This document shows, one piece after another, positions 1 through 10,010 of a stretch of 64,000 nt of DNA (positions within the stretch are counted from its first letter, which is position 1; every line of letters starts with the position of its first letter). A program made the translations under genes and the position numbers. Source of the DNA: Leptospira neocaledonica (GTDB taxonomy: Bacteria; Spirochaetota; Leptospiria; Leptospirales; Leptospiraceae); contig NZ_NPEA01000007.1 of assembly GCF_002812205.1 (NCBI RefSeq), forward strand, positions 186,001 to 250,000, given 5' to 3'. The notes under the pieces were generated by a model, which saw nothing but the letters and a program-made list of their open reading frames with translations, was not told the origin of the DNA and searched no databases.

Positions 1-246
1 AGCGGGTATATAATTCAAACCAAAGATCGATTTCCAAAAGGATAAAAGCAAAAATGGAAGAGGTTCCTGGAAGGAGAAAAATTTTCCGTCTTCCGAAAGA
101 GAACGTAATTCTGCCAATGTCCGGAAACTTTCTCCGTTGGAAGGATCTCCATGCCAGGAATAGAGAAGAGTCAAAAGACCGGTGAGAAACAGCGTTGAGA
201 GTAAAATGAGCGCGGGGTTTGCTTTTCTGTTTCTTTCCAAGTCCAT
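1..246 (-). CDS. N-terminal part of a membrane protein (cut by window edge)
   Basis: This reading frame starts at an ATG at 246 and stays open to the window edge, giving 82 residues. After a short basic N-terminus it has one clear hydrophobic segment (about residues 11-29, LILLSTLFLTGLLTLLYSW), then a polar stretch and a second hydrophobic segment near the cut. A start with one membrane helix followed by an extracytoplasmic loop is typical of polytopic glycosyltransferase-like membrane proteins, but no catalytic motif lies in the visible part, so the function is open. GGAGAG lies about 12 nt upstream of the ATG. The gene is divergent from the mutase gene at 354. Confidence 0.6.
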   Translation of the reverse strand, partial: MDLERNRKANPALILLSTLFLTGLLTLLYSWHGDPSNGESFRTLAELRSLSEDGKFFSFQEPLPFLLLSFWKSIFGLNYIPA

Positions 247-353
247 GCGGCAGAATTCTCTCCAACGGATTTCGGAGCTACGTTAAAAATTTAGGTGAAA
301 TTATACCAACACATTTTGAACTAAACTAAGAGGCATATTCCGAGGGCAAGAAG

Positions 354-2369
354 ATGGAAAAAAAAGACCATATCCTTTACGATAAGACCGGAAATCCTAG
401 CAAAGAGCCGGCTTGGATTTTCAGAACTTACGCGGGTCACACAAACGCGAAGGAGTCCAACGAACTCTTTAGAAAAAACCTGGCAAAGGGTCAAACTGGC
501 CTTTCCATCGCGTTTGATCTTCCCACACAATGCGGTTATAGCTCGGATCATGCAATCGCTAAGCCGGAAATCGGCAAAGTAGGAGTTCCAATCAACACTT
601 TGGAGGACTTCCGCATCCTATTCGATCAAATCCCGATCGAAGAAATGAACACTTCCATGACCATCAATGGTACTTCCATGTGGTTACTTTCGCTATATGT
701 GGCTTTGGCGGAAGAAAGAGGAGAAGACGTTTCCAAACTCCAGGGAACCACTCAAAACGACATAATTAAAGAATATTTGGCTCGTGGGACTTACATTTTT
801 CCTCCGGAGCATTCTATCCGAATCATCGTGGATATGTACGAATATTGTTTGAAAAGAATTCCGAAATGGAACCCATCCAATATTTGTTCTTACCATTTAC
901 AAGAAGCAGGAGCAACTCCTGTTCAAGAGTTAGCATTCGCACTCGCGACAGGAATGGCCATCCTGGATGCAGTTAAAGAAAGAAACTGTTTCACTCACGA
1001 AGAATTCGAACAATGTGTTGGTAGGATCTCCTTTTTCGTAAACGCAGGAATTCGATTCATCGAAGAAATGTGTAAGATGCGTGCCTTCTCCGATATGTGG
1101 GAAGAAATTACCGTAGGAATCTATCAGGTTAAAAATGAAAAATATCGCCGTTTCCGTTATGGAGTTCAAGTAAACTCTCTCGGACTCACCGAAGAACAAC
1201 CTGAGAACAATGCTTGGAGAATTTTGATCGAAGCTTTAGGAGTTACCTTAAGCAGAGATGCAAGATGTAGAGCTCTTCAACTTCCTGCATGGAATGAGGC
1301 GCTTTCTCTTCCTCGTCCTTGGGACCAACAATGGTCTCTTCGTTTGCAACAGGTTCTCGCTTACGAAACCGACTTATTGGAATACCCGGACTTATTCGAA
1401 GGTTCCAGAGTTGTAGAAAGTAAAGTAAAAGATTTGGTGGAAAACGCAAACAAAGAGATCCAAAAGATCAAAGAAATGGGCGGGGCTATCAAGGCGATCG
1501 AGAATGGATATATGAAAGCCCAACTCGTAAAATCCCAAGCGGAAAGACTCGCCAAGATCAATAACGACGAACTTATCATCGTTGGAAAAAACAAATGGAA
1601 AGAAGGGATCCCTTCCCCACTTACAAACGATCCTGACGGAGGGATTTTCAAAGTAGATCCTAAATCCGCAGAACAAACCTTAAAAGTATTGTCCGATGTA
1701 AAAGCAAGAAGGGACGCGAAGAAGGTCGCAGAAACTCTAGCAAGATTGGAAGAAGATGCTAAGAACGGAAAGAACCTGATGTTCGCTTCCGTAGAATGTG
1801 CGAAGGCTCTTGTGACTACAGGAGAATGGGCAGATACACTCAGAAAAATATTCGGAGAATATCGCCCATCCACCGGGGTAGAAGGACAAAAACTCAATTT
1901 GGAGTCTGACAAAGTATCTAATGTCAGAAGCAAAGTAGAAAAATTCCAAAAAGCAACAGGTGCCCGACCTAAGATCGTAGTTGGTAAACCTGGATTAGAT
2001 GGCCATTCCAACGGCGCAGAGATGATCGCAGTTTCCGCAAAACATGCTGGATTCGACGTGATCTACTCTGGGATCAGACTCACTCCGGAAGAAATTGTAC
2101 AATCTGCAGTCGAAGAAAACGCGAATGTGATCGGAGTATCCATCCTTTCCGGTTCTCACGTAGAACTTGCAGAGCAAATATTCGCAGAATTAAAACATTA
2201 TAAAGCGGATATACCTGTTGTCTTCGGAGGAATTATCCCTCAGCCTGATTTCGAAAAATTACATTCCATCGGAGTGAAGGCTATCTTTACTCCTAAAGAT
2301 TATGATCTTATGGATGTAATGGATCGTATCATAGACATCGTATCCGAGAAGATCCCAGCTTCCGTTTAA
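354..2369 (+). CDS. meaA: B12-dependent acyl-CoA mutase, MeaA (ethylmalonyl-CoA mutase) type
   Basis: The 671-residue protein has an N-terminal TIM-barrel substrate domain of the methylmalonyl-CoA mutase family and a C-terminal cobalamin-binding domain. The base-off B12 signature DxHxxG is DGHSNG at residues 549-554, followed by the SxL (SIL) and GG (FGG) motifs expected in that domain. Having both domains in one chain of about 670 residues fits the MeaA/ethylmalonyl-CoA mutase subgroup better than the large subunit of a two-subunit mutase, but the substrate cannot be read from sequence alone. GAGG sits about 9 nt before the ATG. A MeaB-type GTPase gene begins 3 nt after the stop, so the two are probably co-transcribed and act together in carbon-skeleton rearrangement. 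Confidence 0.85.
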   Translation: MEKKDHILYDKTGNPSKEPAWIFRTYAGHTNAKESNELFRKNLAKGQTGLSIAFDLPTQCGYSSDHAIAKPEIGKVGVPINTLEDFRILFDQIPIEEMNTSMTINGTSMWLLSLYVALAEERGEDVSKLQGTTQNDIIKEYLARGTYIFPPEHSIRIIVDMYEYCLKRIPKWNPSNICSYHLQEAGATPVQELAFALATGMAILDAVKERNCFTHEEFEQCVGRISFFVNAGIRFIEEMCKMRAFSDMWEEITVGIYQVKNEKYRRFRYGVQVNSLGLTEEQPENNAWRILIEALGVTLSRDARCRALQLPAWNEALSLPRPWDQQWSLRLQQVLAYETDLLEYPDLFEGSRVVESKVKDLVENANKEIQKIKEMGGAIKAIENGYMKAQLVKSQAERLAKINNDELIIVGKNKWKEGIPSPLTNDPDGGIFKVDPKSAEQTLKVLSDVKARRDAKKVAETLARLEEDAKNGKNLMFASVECAKALVTTGEWADTLRKIFGEYRPSTGVEGQKLNLESDKVSNVRSKVEKFQKATGARPKIVVGKPGLDGHSNGAEMIAVSAKHAGFDVIYSGIRLTPEEIVQSAVEENANVIGVSILSGSHVELAEQIFAELKHYKADIPVVFGGIIPQPDFEKLHSIGVKAIFTPKDYDLMDVMDRIIDIVSEKIPASV

Positions 2370-2372
2370 GGC

Positions 2373-3326
2373 ATGACCGTACGGTTTGCAGAAAAGGAAC
2401 TCAAAGAACTGATCCAAGAAGCTTCCCAAGGGGAAAAATATCCTCTTGCGAAGCTGATCAGCGAATTAGAAAGGCCGAATTCATTCGAATTTCGTAAAGT
2501 TCTATTCAAAGAATTAGAAAACTCTGGCTTCAACGGAAGCCATTCCGTCACTATCGGATTTACAGGAACTCCTGGAGCTGGAAAGTCCTCACTCTTAGGA
2601 GAGATCTCCACCAAATTTTTACAAACAGTCCCCGACAAAAAAATGGCGGTAGTTGCCATAGACCCTTCTAGTCATATCAGTGGGGGTTCTTTACTCGGAG
2701 ATAGAACCAGACTTTCTTTACCAGTACGAGAGAAGAGGATCTTTTTTAGATCCCAACCAAGTCAATTGGAACTGGGGGGTCTAAATCCTTACACATATCA
2801 TGTGATCCGACTACTTCGTTGTTTTTTCGATTTTATATTCGTGGAAACAGTAGGGATTGGTCAAAACGAGATAGAAGTCTCCAAACTGGCGGATCTTTCC
2901 TTTTTAGTCATGGTGCCTCTAGGAGGCGATCAGATCCAGTTCATGAAAAGTGGGATCATGGAAGTCCCGGATGCATTCATATTAAATAAATGTGATGAAG
3001 AAAATCTTGCAAGAGCAAGTTATCATACTCTTTCCACTACTCTCGAGTTCTTGAGAGATATCGTCCCTGGAGGAAGTATCCCTCCTATTTTTCTGACCAG
3101 TGTAAAAACTAAAAAAGGAATCCAAGAACTCTTGGATTTTGTTTTAAAAAGTAAACCTCATCCCAAAAGATCTTCTGAAACCAAAATCCAGATCGAAAAA
3201 TGGATCAAAACCGAGTATGGAAATTTTGGGCTTTCTTTCTCCGAAACATTGGGCAATTCTCCTCCAAAAAAATACGAAGAATGGGAAAACTTTTTTAATT
3301 CCGAAATTCGGAAAAGATTATCGTGA
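2373..3326 (+). CDS. meaB: MeaB/ArgK-type GTPase, chaperone of the B12 mutase
   Basis: This is a G3E-family P-loop GTPase of 317 residues. Walker A is GTPGAGKS at residues 65-72; the family sequence DPSSHISGGSLLGDRTR follows at about 97-113; ETVGIGQNE is at about 158-166; and the guanine-specificity motif is NKCD at 205-208, where NKAD is more usual. Proteins of this family load and protect adenosylcobalamin in mutases of the MeaA/methylmalonyl-CoA mutase type. It starts 3 nt after the mutase stop codon, which supports that partnership. The N-terminus matches the family length, so the ATG at 2373 is accepted. Confidence 0.87.
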   Translation: MTVRFAEKELKELIQEASQGEKYPLAKLISELERPNSFEFRKVLFKELENSGFNGSHSVTIGFTGTPGAGKSSLLGEISTKFLQTVPDKKMAVVAIDPSSHISGGSLLGDRTRLSLPVREKRIFFRSQPSQLELGGLNPYTYHVIRLLRCFFDFIFVETVGIGQNEIEVSKLADLSFLVMVPLGGDQIQFMKSGIMEVPDAFILNKCDEENLARASYHTLSTTLEFLRDIVPGGSIPPIFLTSVKTKKGIQELLDFVLKSKPHPKRSSETKIQIEKWIKTEYGNFGLSFSETLGNSPPKKYEEWENFFNSEIRKRLS

Positions 3327-3379
3327 AATTTAAATAAATTATTGATTGATTAAAAAGAATTTTTTTGTCCAATCATTGG

Positions 3380-4609
3380 ATGAAATTTTCGACCGGTTTA
3401 TTCTTCTCAAGCCTCCTTCTTTTATTTTCTTTCAGTTCTGCATTTTCAGAAGAGCTTAAATTTGTTCATCCGACAAATGCAGTTGGTGGAACTTTCTCCG
3501 GTATTAAAAAACGAGCGGAACTTCCCTCACCTACTGTTTCCGGTACCGGCTTAAAAGCAGTCGCAATCGTTGGTGAAGTCGATGGGAACGAAGGACCCAA
3601 AACTAGAGAATATATAAACAATATCAAAAGTTTAGTAAAAGTCCTAAAAGATAGAGGAGTTTCCGTCAGCGAATTTTATCCGCCCAATAATCCTTGGTCG
3701 GGGATCAAAGAAGCATCACAAAATGCGAATATAGTTCTTTATGCCGGGCATGGAGTCGGAACCAATTTGGATCAATCTCCTTATGATCAAAAGTCCGTAG
3801 GTGGATTTTATTTGGGAAAAGAATTCGTTTCTAATGAGCAAATTTCTTCCGGTTTGAAACCTGCACCCGGAGCAATCGTTCTATTTTTAGGCGCTTGTTT
3901 TACGGCGGGAAATATGGCCTACGATATGGGAGTGATCCGAGACGAAGAAACTAAAAAAAGAATTTCCATGTATTCTTCTCCTTTTTTGGAGACCGGATTC
4001 AAAGGTTATTATGCTACTTGGGCCCCCTGGACCGCTCAGACGATTTTAGCATTATTATTTACTAATAAAAGCTACGGAGATGTTTATTTCAGCCAAACGA
4101 ATCCTCAAGAAGTGACTAAAATTTCTCATCCTCGTTCTTCCGGATCTTCTTTGTATTATCATACTAAACCTCCTGCTTCCAAACCTGTTTACGATTATGC
4201 ATTTGCAGGAGACCCTTCTAATGTTTTGAAATCCGAGAATTCAAATACGGATACCGAAACCAAAATTTCGGAAGAAGAAAGACTGAAACAAAATCGTATA
4301 CTGATCGCAAGTCTTTACGATAAGAATGAAAACAAATCCTTGGAATCTTTAGAAAAAGGTGCAGATCCGAACGCAGATTATATGGGCTGGAAGCCTATCC
4401 ATCTTGCGATCGTATTCGATCTTCCGAATGTAGTGAAAGAATTAGTCCGCAAAAAAGCTTCTATCAATGCTCAGGCAGAAGGTTATACTCCTTTGTCTAT
4501 GGCTCTTGCTTATGAGCGTAAAGAGATCGCAGACTTTTTAGAAAAAGAAGGCGGGACTAGAAGCAGGGCAGCATTTAAAAAACCGAATATTCCGAATTTG
4601 AAAAAGTAG
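3380..4609 (+). CDS. Exported caspase-fold-like protein with C-terminal ankyrin repeats
   Basis: The ATG at 3380 gives a 409-residue protein with a convincing signal peptide (MKFSTG, then a long Leu/Phe/Ser core ending near AFS-EE). A TTG at 3365 would add only five residues, and neither start has a good ribosome site. Residues about 58-225 resemble a caspase-like (clan CD) fold: a beta strand (KAVAIVGE), then VLYAGHG with His124, then FLGACFTAG with Cys173, the order of a clan CD His-Cys dyad. Residues about 315-400 read as two to three ankyrin repeats (GADPNADYMGWKPIHLAI, then ASINAQAEGYTPLSMAL). Peptidase activity is inferred only. It is set off from its neighbours and could be a surface or periplasmic effector. 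Confidence 0.6.
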   Translation: MKFSTGLFFSSLLLLFSFSSAFSEELKFVHPTNAVGGTFSGIKKRAELPSPTVSGTGLKAVAIVGEVDGNEGPKTREYINNIKSLVKVLKDRGVSVSEFYPPNNPWSGIKEASQNANIVLYAGHGVGTNLDQSPYDQKSVGGFYLGKEFVSNEQISSGLKPAPGAIVLFLGACFTAGNMAYDMGVIRDEETKKRISMYSSPFLETGFKGYYATWAPWTAQTILALLFTNKSYGDVYFSQTNPQEVTKISHPRSSGSSLYYHTKPPASKPVYDYAFAGDPSNVLKSENSNTDTETKISEEERLKQNRILIASLYDKNENKSLESLEKGADPNADYMGWKPIHLAIVFDLPNVVKELVRKKASINAQAEGYTPLSMALAYERKEIADFLEKEGGTRSRAAFKKPNIPNLKK

Positions 4610-4635
4610 AAGTGCCTACATTATAGTAGCCCGAT

Positions 4636-4664
4636 CCCTGCAAAAATCTGCCTTTTTTGCGGGG
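4636..4664 (+). terminator. Possible hairpin after the caspase-like gene
   Basis: CCCTGCAAAAA (4636-4646) can pair with TTTTTTGCGGGG (4653-4664) across a short loop, with one G.U pair. It lies 26 nt after the stop at 4609 and before the desaturase promoter region. There is no T-run after the stem, so it may be a weak terminator or simply an inverted repeat. Confidence 0.35.
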
Positions 4665-4777
4665 AAAACCTTCTAATGAGACCATAATCGCTTATATTTC
4701 CCTCTTTTCCCCTCACATTTTTTGCAACCTGCCCTCCCAAAATGACTCCTATCTTTTAGAAAAAAAGGGAGCCCTCC

Positions 4778-5584
<807 letters not shown>

Positions 5585-5608
5585 AATTTTTCTAACTTAG
5601 TGAGTTTT

Positions 5609-5638
5609 AAAGCCGCTTGGAAACAGGCGGCTTTTTTT
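5609..5638 (+). terminator. Intrinsic terminator between convergent genes
   Basis: AAAGCCGC (5609-5616) pairs perfectly with GCGGCTTT (5627-5634) and is followed by further T residues. It follows the desaturase stop by about 25 nt. The A-tract in front of the stem could let it also serve the convergent gene whose stop lies at 5637. Confidence 0.8.
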
Positions 5639-6116
5639 ATTCTTCTCGGATCCTGTCCAAGTCCCCTCTCATTTCTTTGTCGTATTCTTCCATTAAGAGA
5701 GGATAAAATTCTGAGTTTAATTCTATTTTTCCGTTTAATACTAATTGGAATAATGCGCGGACCAATTCTTCTTTTTCGAAGCCTGTACAGATCCATTCCA
5801 GAAGTTCCAATGCCAGATCCAGTCTACCTTCTTCCGAGATGGTTTTGCGGAAAAGTTCTAAGACTTCTTTTTCTTTTCCAGCTTCCAGGAAACTCCTGAG
5901 TTCCACTGGCATACTTTGTAATAGAATCTGCTTTTTTGCGTTCGGAGTAAAAAGAAATTCCGGCTGTCCTTCGGGTAAATGAGAAAGAATTGCCTTTTGA
6001 ATTTCTTCTTTAGAATGCCCTAATTTAATTAGAGTCCTTCCCAAAACTTCCCCCAGTACGAAGTCCTCCAGAGGGTGAAATGGAAATCCCTGCTTTTTCG
6101 GTTCCTGATCTTCCAT
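5637..6116 (-). CDS. Hypothetical acidic helical protein
   Basis: Starting at the ATG at 6116 (MEDQEPKKQG) the product has 159 residues; an upstream TTG at 6164 would add 16 residues of doubtful quality. It is soluble, acidic and Leu/Glu-rich, with no signal peptide or membrane helix, and looks all-helical (LEDFVLGEVLGRTLIKLGHS; LELLEWICTGFEKEELVRALFQLVL). I recognise no family. Its 3' end meets the terminator of the desaturase gene, and it diverges from the phosphatase gene at 6339. Confidence 0.6.
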   Translation of the reverse strand: MEDQEPKKQGFPFHPLEDFVLGEVLGRTLIKLGHSKEEIQKAILSHLPEGQPEFLFTPNAKKQILLQSMPVELRSFLEAGKEKEVLELFRKTISEEGRLDLALELLEWICTGFEKEELVRALFQLVLNGKIELNSEFYPLLMEEYDKEMRGDLDRIREE

Positions 6117-6338
6117 CCTGTTAGAGTTCAAAACAGTTAGTCTGCGGTCAAGCAGAGCGAACAACCAACTAACGATTCATTAGGTGGGATATTTTTGTAA
6201 CCTGAATTTCACGAAACCTTAGTACGAATGGGATTTTCCCGGTGTAAGGTTTGGGTCTCTTTTTTTAGGAAAAGAAAAAGGCTAAAAATACAAAGTGTGC
6301 CTTCCCGATCTAGGGAGATTTCATTTCCGGAACAATAT

Positions 6339-8720
6339 ATGAGCTTTAGACAAAAAATTTTTCTCATTCTGGGAGCAAGTCAGCTTCTTTTAGTACTTAT
6401 TCTTGCGATCACATTCATCCAAATGATCGACCAAGTCAAAAACGAACCCCAGGACAAAAGAGCATTAGACCGCTCTCTGGAGTTCAGAAAAGAACTCAAA
6501 CATAAGGAAGAGGTCATCCGACTTCTTCTAAAAGAAATAGAGAGAAACCAAAAGACTCTTTCTATTTTGGAGAACGGTTTGGGAAACAGAGGTATTCTTC
6601 AAGGCAACCTAGAATATATCAAAGGGATCATGACACAGTATGGTCTTTCTATCTTTGAGATTCACGATAAGACAGGACATGTTTACTTTAGATTCCATAG
6701 ACCGGCCGATTACGGAGACGATAAGTCAGGGCAGAAGATCGTACAAGAGGCGCTTCAAGGTAGGATCGCTTCTACCCTTGAGATCGGACATAGCGGTCTT
6801 GGCCTTAGAGTCACTGCCCCACTGAAGAACGGTGGGATCATGATGGTGGGCCAGGTGGTGGACGATAAGTTTATCCAGGCAATCACGGGTTCCGAGGATG
6901 TTCATCTTGCCATTTATGAAAAAGAAAAACTGATCTCCTTTTCGGATAGTACCATCTCCAAATATTTGGGAGATAGAAAGCCGAAGGATCTTGCGGGAAT
7001 TTCCAGATTCACTTTGGAAGGAAGACATTATTATCTTACTCAAGTACCTTATGAAAACCAAGGATTAAGTAATCTTAAACTGGATTTTGTTCTTTTGATA
7101 GATGAGACCGAATTGTACGAATCTACTCGAAATCTTTGGTTGTATTGTGGGTTGATCGCTCTTGCGGTTTTCGGCGGTATCTTATTCGCATCTTATAGAT
7201 TTTCCAGAGATATTATAGACGCCGTTAAGGCTCTTAACTTCGCAATGCAGAACCCGAATGAGGACGAATCTAAAATTGTAGATTTAAATCGCTCCGATGA
7301 ATTGGGAGAAATGGCAGAAGTATTCATCGAAATGAAGAAGGATCTTTTGGACCACCAAATGTTCTTGGAAAAGAAGGTGGAAGAGAAGACAAAAGAATTG
7401 CAGGAAACCCTGGACGATCTCCGCGCGCTGAAGGAAAAACAAGACGGAGATTATTATCTCACTTCCCTACTTCTTCGTCCTCTCGCTACCACTAAGTATG
7501 AGAGTCAGAATACTAAGATCAGCGGTATCTTAAGACAAAAGAAAACTTTCGTATTCAGAAAAAGAGAATCGGATATCGGCGGAGATCTGGTTTCGATCAG
7601 CGAGATCACGTTGTACGGCAAAAAATTCCTGAGCATCATGAACTCGGATGCAATGGGTAAATCCATCCAAGGCGCTGGCGGTGCACTTGTAATGGGAACC
7701 GTATTCAAAGCAATCGTAACAAGGACACAACTTTCCAGAAGTAACCAGAAGAAAACTCCTGAAAAATGGCTCAAAGACTGCTATACAGAATTACAAAATG
7801 TATTCGTTACCTTCGACGGAACAATGTTAGTTTCCGCATTACTCTGCCTTCTGGACGAAGAAACAGGAGCATTATATTCTATTAATGCAGAACATCCTAA
7901 TATGGTATTGTATCGGGACGCAAAAGCAGGCTTCTTGGATTCAGACTTCCCCATTCGCAAACTCGGTTTCTCTGAAAACACTACGGAACCTTTAGTGAGA
8001 GTAGATAAACTGGAAGCAGGAGACAAAATTTTCTTAGGATCCGACGGAAGAGATGATATTCTTCTTTATGATCCGAATTCTCCAGAACCTGTGATGAATG
8101 AGGACGAAAATTTATTCCTTAGATTCGTGGAACTTTCCGGAGGAAATTTAGAAGATCTGGAAAGATTGATCAGTGCCGCAGGAGAAATTTCGGACGATCT
8201 AAGTCTTTTAAGTATCGGTTATAAAGAAGCAGAAGTGTCTTCTTCTCGCACAAAAGCGGTTTCCGAGGAATACAATAGACTTCTGCAAATCGGCATCAAG
8301 GAATACAAAAAAGGAAATACCGAAAAGACTAAGGAAGTTTTTGCACAAGCATTAGAGATAGACGATTCGGATCCTGCTCTCTACAAACAAATGGCGAGGA
8401 TCTGTATCAACGCGAAAGAATTCGAAGAAGGTGCAAAATATTCGGATGCTTATCTTTCCAAGATCCCATTCGACAATGAGTATATCTTCTATCTTTCCTA
8501 TTGCCTTAGAAAGACCAAGGATTACTGGAAGTCTCTGGAATTCGCGGAAAAACTCAGATCCAGGGAACCTGAAAATATTAGAAATTTAAAACATTTAGTG
8601 GCTTTATACAGACTTACTGGAAATCGAATGAAATTCAGAGCCACTATGTCCGTTCTAAAATTGATCCTGGCAGACTCGGATCCTAAGACAAATAATTCTT
8701 CGGAACCCGCATTGGTTTGA
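6339..8720 (+). CDS. Membrane SpoIIE/RsbU-type (PP2C) phosphatase with sensor domain, HAMP and TPRs
   Basis: The ATG at 6339 (MSFRQKIFLILGASQ) has GGAAC upstream and puts the first membrane helix at the N-terminus; an in-frame ATG at 6228 would add an unlikely basic stretch. The order is: helix 1 (about 8-25), an extracytoplasmic sensor region of about 230 residues rich in alpha/beta segments (Cache-like by appearance), helix 2 (LWLYCGLIALAVFGGILFA), a HAMP-like linker, a coiled coil, a PP2C/SpoIIE phosphatase domain (GGDLVSI, SDAMGKS, FLGSDGRDD) and a C-terminal tetratricopeptide region. Such proteins dephosphorylate STAS-domain anti-anti-sigma factors; a STAS gene lies two genes downstream. 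Confidence 0.85.
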   Translation: MSFRQKIFLILGASQLLLVLILAITFIQMIDQVKNEPQDKRALDRSLEFRKELKHKEEVIRLLLKEIERNQKTLSILENGLGNRGILQGNLEYIKGIMTQYGLSIFEIHDKTGHVYFRFHRPADYGDDKSGQKIVQEALQGRIASTLEIGHSGLGLRVTAPLKNGGIMMVGQVVDDKFIQAITGSEDVHLAIYEKEKLISFSDSTISKYLGDRKPKDLAGISRFTLEGRHYYLTQVPYENQGLSNLKLDFVLLIDETELYESTRNLWLYCGLIALAVFGGILFASYRFSRDIIDAVKALNFAMQNPNEDESKIVDLNRSDELGEMAEVFIEMKKDLLDHQMFLEKKVEEKTKELQETLDDLRALKEKQDGDYYLTSLLLRPLATTKYESQNTKISGILRQKKTFVFRKRESDIGGDLVSISEITLYGKKFLSIMNSDAMGKSIQGAGGALVMGTVFKAIVTRTQLSRSNQKKTPEKWLKDCYTELQNVFVTFDGTMLVSALLCLLDEETGALYSINAEHPNMVLYRDAKAGFLDSDFPIRKLGFSENTTEPLVRVDKLEAGDKIFLGSDGRDDILLYDPNSPEPVMNEDENLFLRFVELSGGNLEDLERLISAAGEISDDLSLLSIGYKEAEVSSSRTKAVSEEYNRLLQIGIKEYKKGNTEKTKEVFAQALEIDDSDPALYKQMARICINAKEFEEGAKYSDAYLSKIPFDNEYIFYLSYCLRKTKDYWKSLEFAEKLRSREPENIRNLKHLVALYRLTGNRMKFRATMSVLKLILADSDPKTNNSSEPALV

Positions 8721-8767
8721 TTTTTTTCGTTTTCTGGGAGACCTAGATCCGTCCAAATTGGTAATCC

Positions 8768-9670
8768 ATGTCGGCGGAAATGCGAAAAAAGATCGAATCT
8801 GTTCTGGTTGTTATCAAAAGAACAAAGTACGAATTAGATCTGGAGAGTTACGGCTCTCTGGACGAATTCAAAAGAGTAGCAGAAATCCAAAATGATTCCT
8901 TCGCAAGGATCTACCAATCCCATCTCAGGCAGATCCAAAGTAGAGAACAGTTAAAAGTCACTTTTCCGAATGGAAAGTTTATCTTCCGAGAAGAATTAGA
9001 AAATATAGATATTGCTGACTACGATCTGGTCATCGCATTAGGCGGAGATAATCATTTTACTTATGTTGCCCATCATGCTTTGGACAATTTAGTTTTGGGA
9101 TGTAATTCGGATCCTGAAACTTCTGTAGGAGCACTTCTATCCTTTCATACCTCGGATATTTCAAATGCAGTTTCCCGAAATTGGGAAAATATTAAAATAG
9201 AAGAATGGCCCAGGATCAATGTTAGAATCGAATATCCGGACGGCAAAGCGATTGAGACATTCCAAGGGATCAGTGAAATTTCTATTCGAAACAATAGTCC
9301 CGATTTAACGAGTCGATTCCTGATCTCTCATGAAAAGGTCTCTGAAGAACAGAAATGTTCCGGCCTTCTGGTGTATACCGGAGCGGGTTCTACTGGTTGG
9401 GTTATGTCTTGCGAAAATAAAGACGTAAGCTTTGACAAGCAGGAGCCATATTTCAAAGTGTACTGTAGAGAGTTGCGCAAGAAAGAAAGTTTCCAGTACA
9501 AGCTGGATCACTTCACGGTTCGCAATTCTTTCCGTCTAATATCCGAAATGCGCGGGGGGATCTCCATCGATTCCTTGGCGGAACGTATTTACGATTTCCC
9601 TCCCGGGGCCAAAGCGGACTTTTCCGTTTCTCCGGAAAGATTGCGGGTGGTGGTGCAAAAACATGGATAG
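8768..9670 (+). CDS. NAD kinase-like protein with a GGDN motif
   Basis: The 300-residue protein has the outline of the NAD/diacylglycerol kinase superfamily: [10 protein letters not shown] at residues 88-97 in place of the usual GGDGT, a glycine-rich GAGSTGW near residue 204, and the [10 protein letters not shown] strand. The Asp of GGD, needed for catalysis in NAD kinases, is kept (Asp94), but the following Gly is Asn. It may be a divergent NAD kinase or a family member with another substrate. It sits between the SpoIIE-type phosphatase and the STAS gene and overlaps the latter by 8 nt, so the three are probably co-expressed. Confidence 0.7.
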   Translation: MSAEMRKKIESVLVVIKRTKYELDLESYGSLDEFKRVAEIQNDSFARIYQSHLRQIQSREQLKVTFPNGKFIFREELENIDIADYDLVIALGGDNHFTYVAHHALDNLVLGCNSDPETSVGALLSFHTSDISNAVSRNWENIKIEEWPRINVRIEYPDGKAIETFQGISEISIRNNSPDLTSRFLISHEKVSEEQKCSGLLVYTGAGSTGWVMSCENKDVSFDKQEPYFKVYCRELRKKESFQYKLDHFTVRNSFRLISEMRGGISIDSLAERIYDFPPGAKADFSVSPERLRVVVQKHG

Positions 9671-10010
9671 TTTGAAAATTCTGGAACAGGATGCAGGCAG
9701 AGAGATCAAAGTATATTTGGTTTCCGGCCGACTGGACGAATCCACCTTCCCTCTATTTAAGGAAAAAGTATTGGATGTGACTCACGCAAGCAATACTGTC
9801 TTAAATTTATCCGATCTCAAATATGTTTCTAGTTCCGGCATTCGTGCAATCTTCGAATTAAAGAACAGACTTACTGGAGAAGGCAAAAAACTTCTGCTCA
9901 CAGAAGCTGGAGAGAAGGTTATACAGATCTTCAATCTATTAGGTCTTTGGAAACCTTTCGCTCATTTCGAAAAAGAAGAAGACGCTATCGCTGCCTGTCT
10001 TAAAAACTAA
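9663..10010 (+). CDS. STAS-domain protein, anti-sigma-factor antagonist type
   Basis: The 115-residue protein is a single STAS domain. The phosphorylation loop is [12 protein letters not shown], with the candidate phospho-serine among Ser56-58, followed by the [22 protein letters not shown] segment typical of SpoIIAA/RsbV proteins. In a partner-switching system its serine would be phosphorylated by an anti-sigma kinase and dephosphorylated by a PP2C protein; the phosphatase is encoded two genes upstream, but no RsbW-type kinase is in this window. Its start overlaps the end of the NAD-kinase-like gene by 8 nt, and its stop overlaps the convergent PhoX-like gene. Confidence 0.85.
   Translation: MDSLKILEQDAGREIKVYLVSGRLDESTFPLFKEKVLDVTHASNTVLNLSDLKYVSSSGIRAIFELKNRLTGEGKKLLLTEAGEKVIQIFNLLGLWKPFAHFEKEEDAIAACLKN

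Noticed and set aside
1361..2011. Long minus-strand frame inside meaA
   Set aside because: Antisense to the mutase gene, whose B12 motifs are unambiguous.
6205..6220. TTTCACGAAA, resembling part of standard parS
   Set aside because: Only a partial match, single copy, and far from the par genes.
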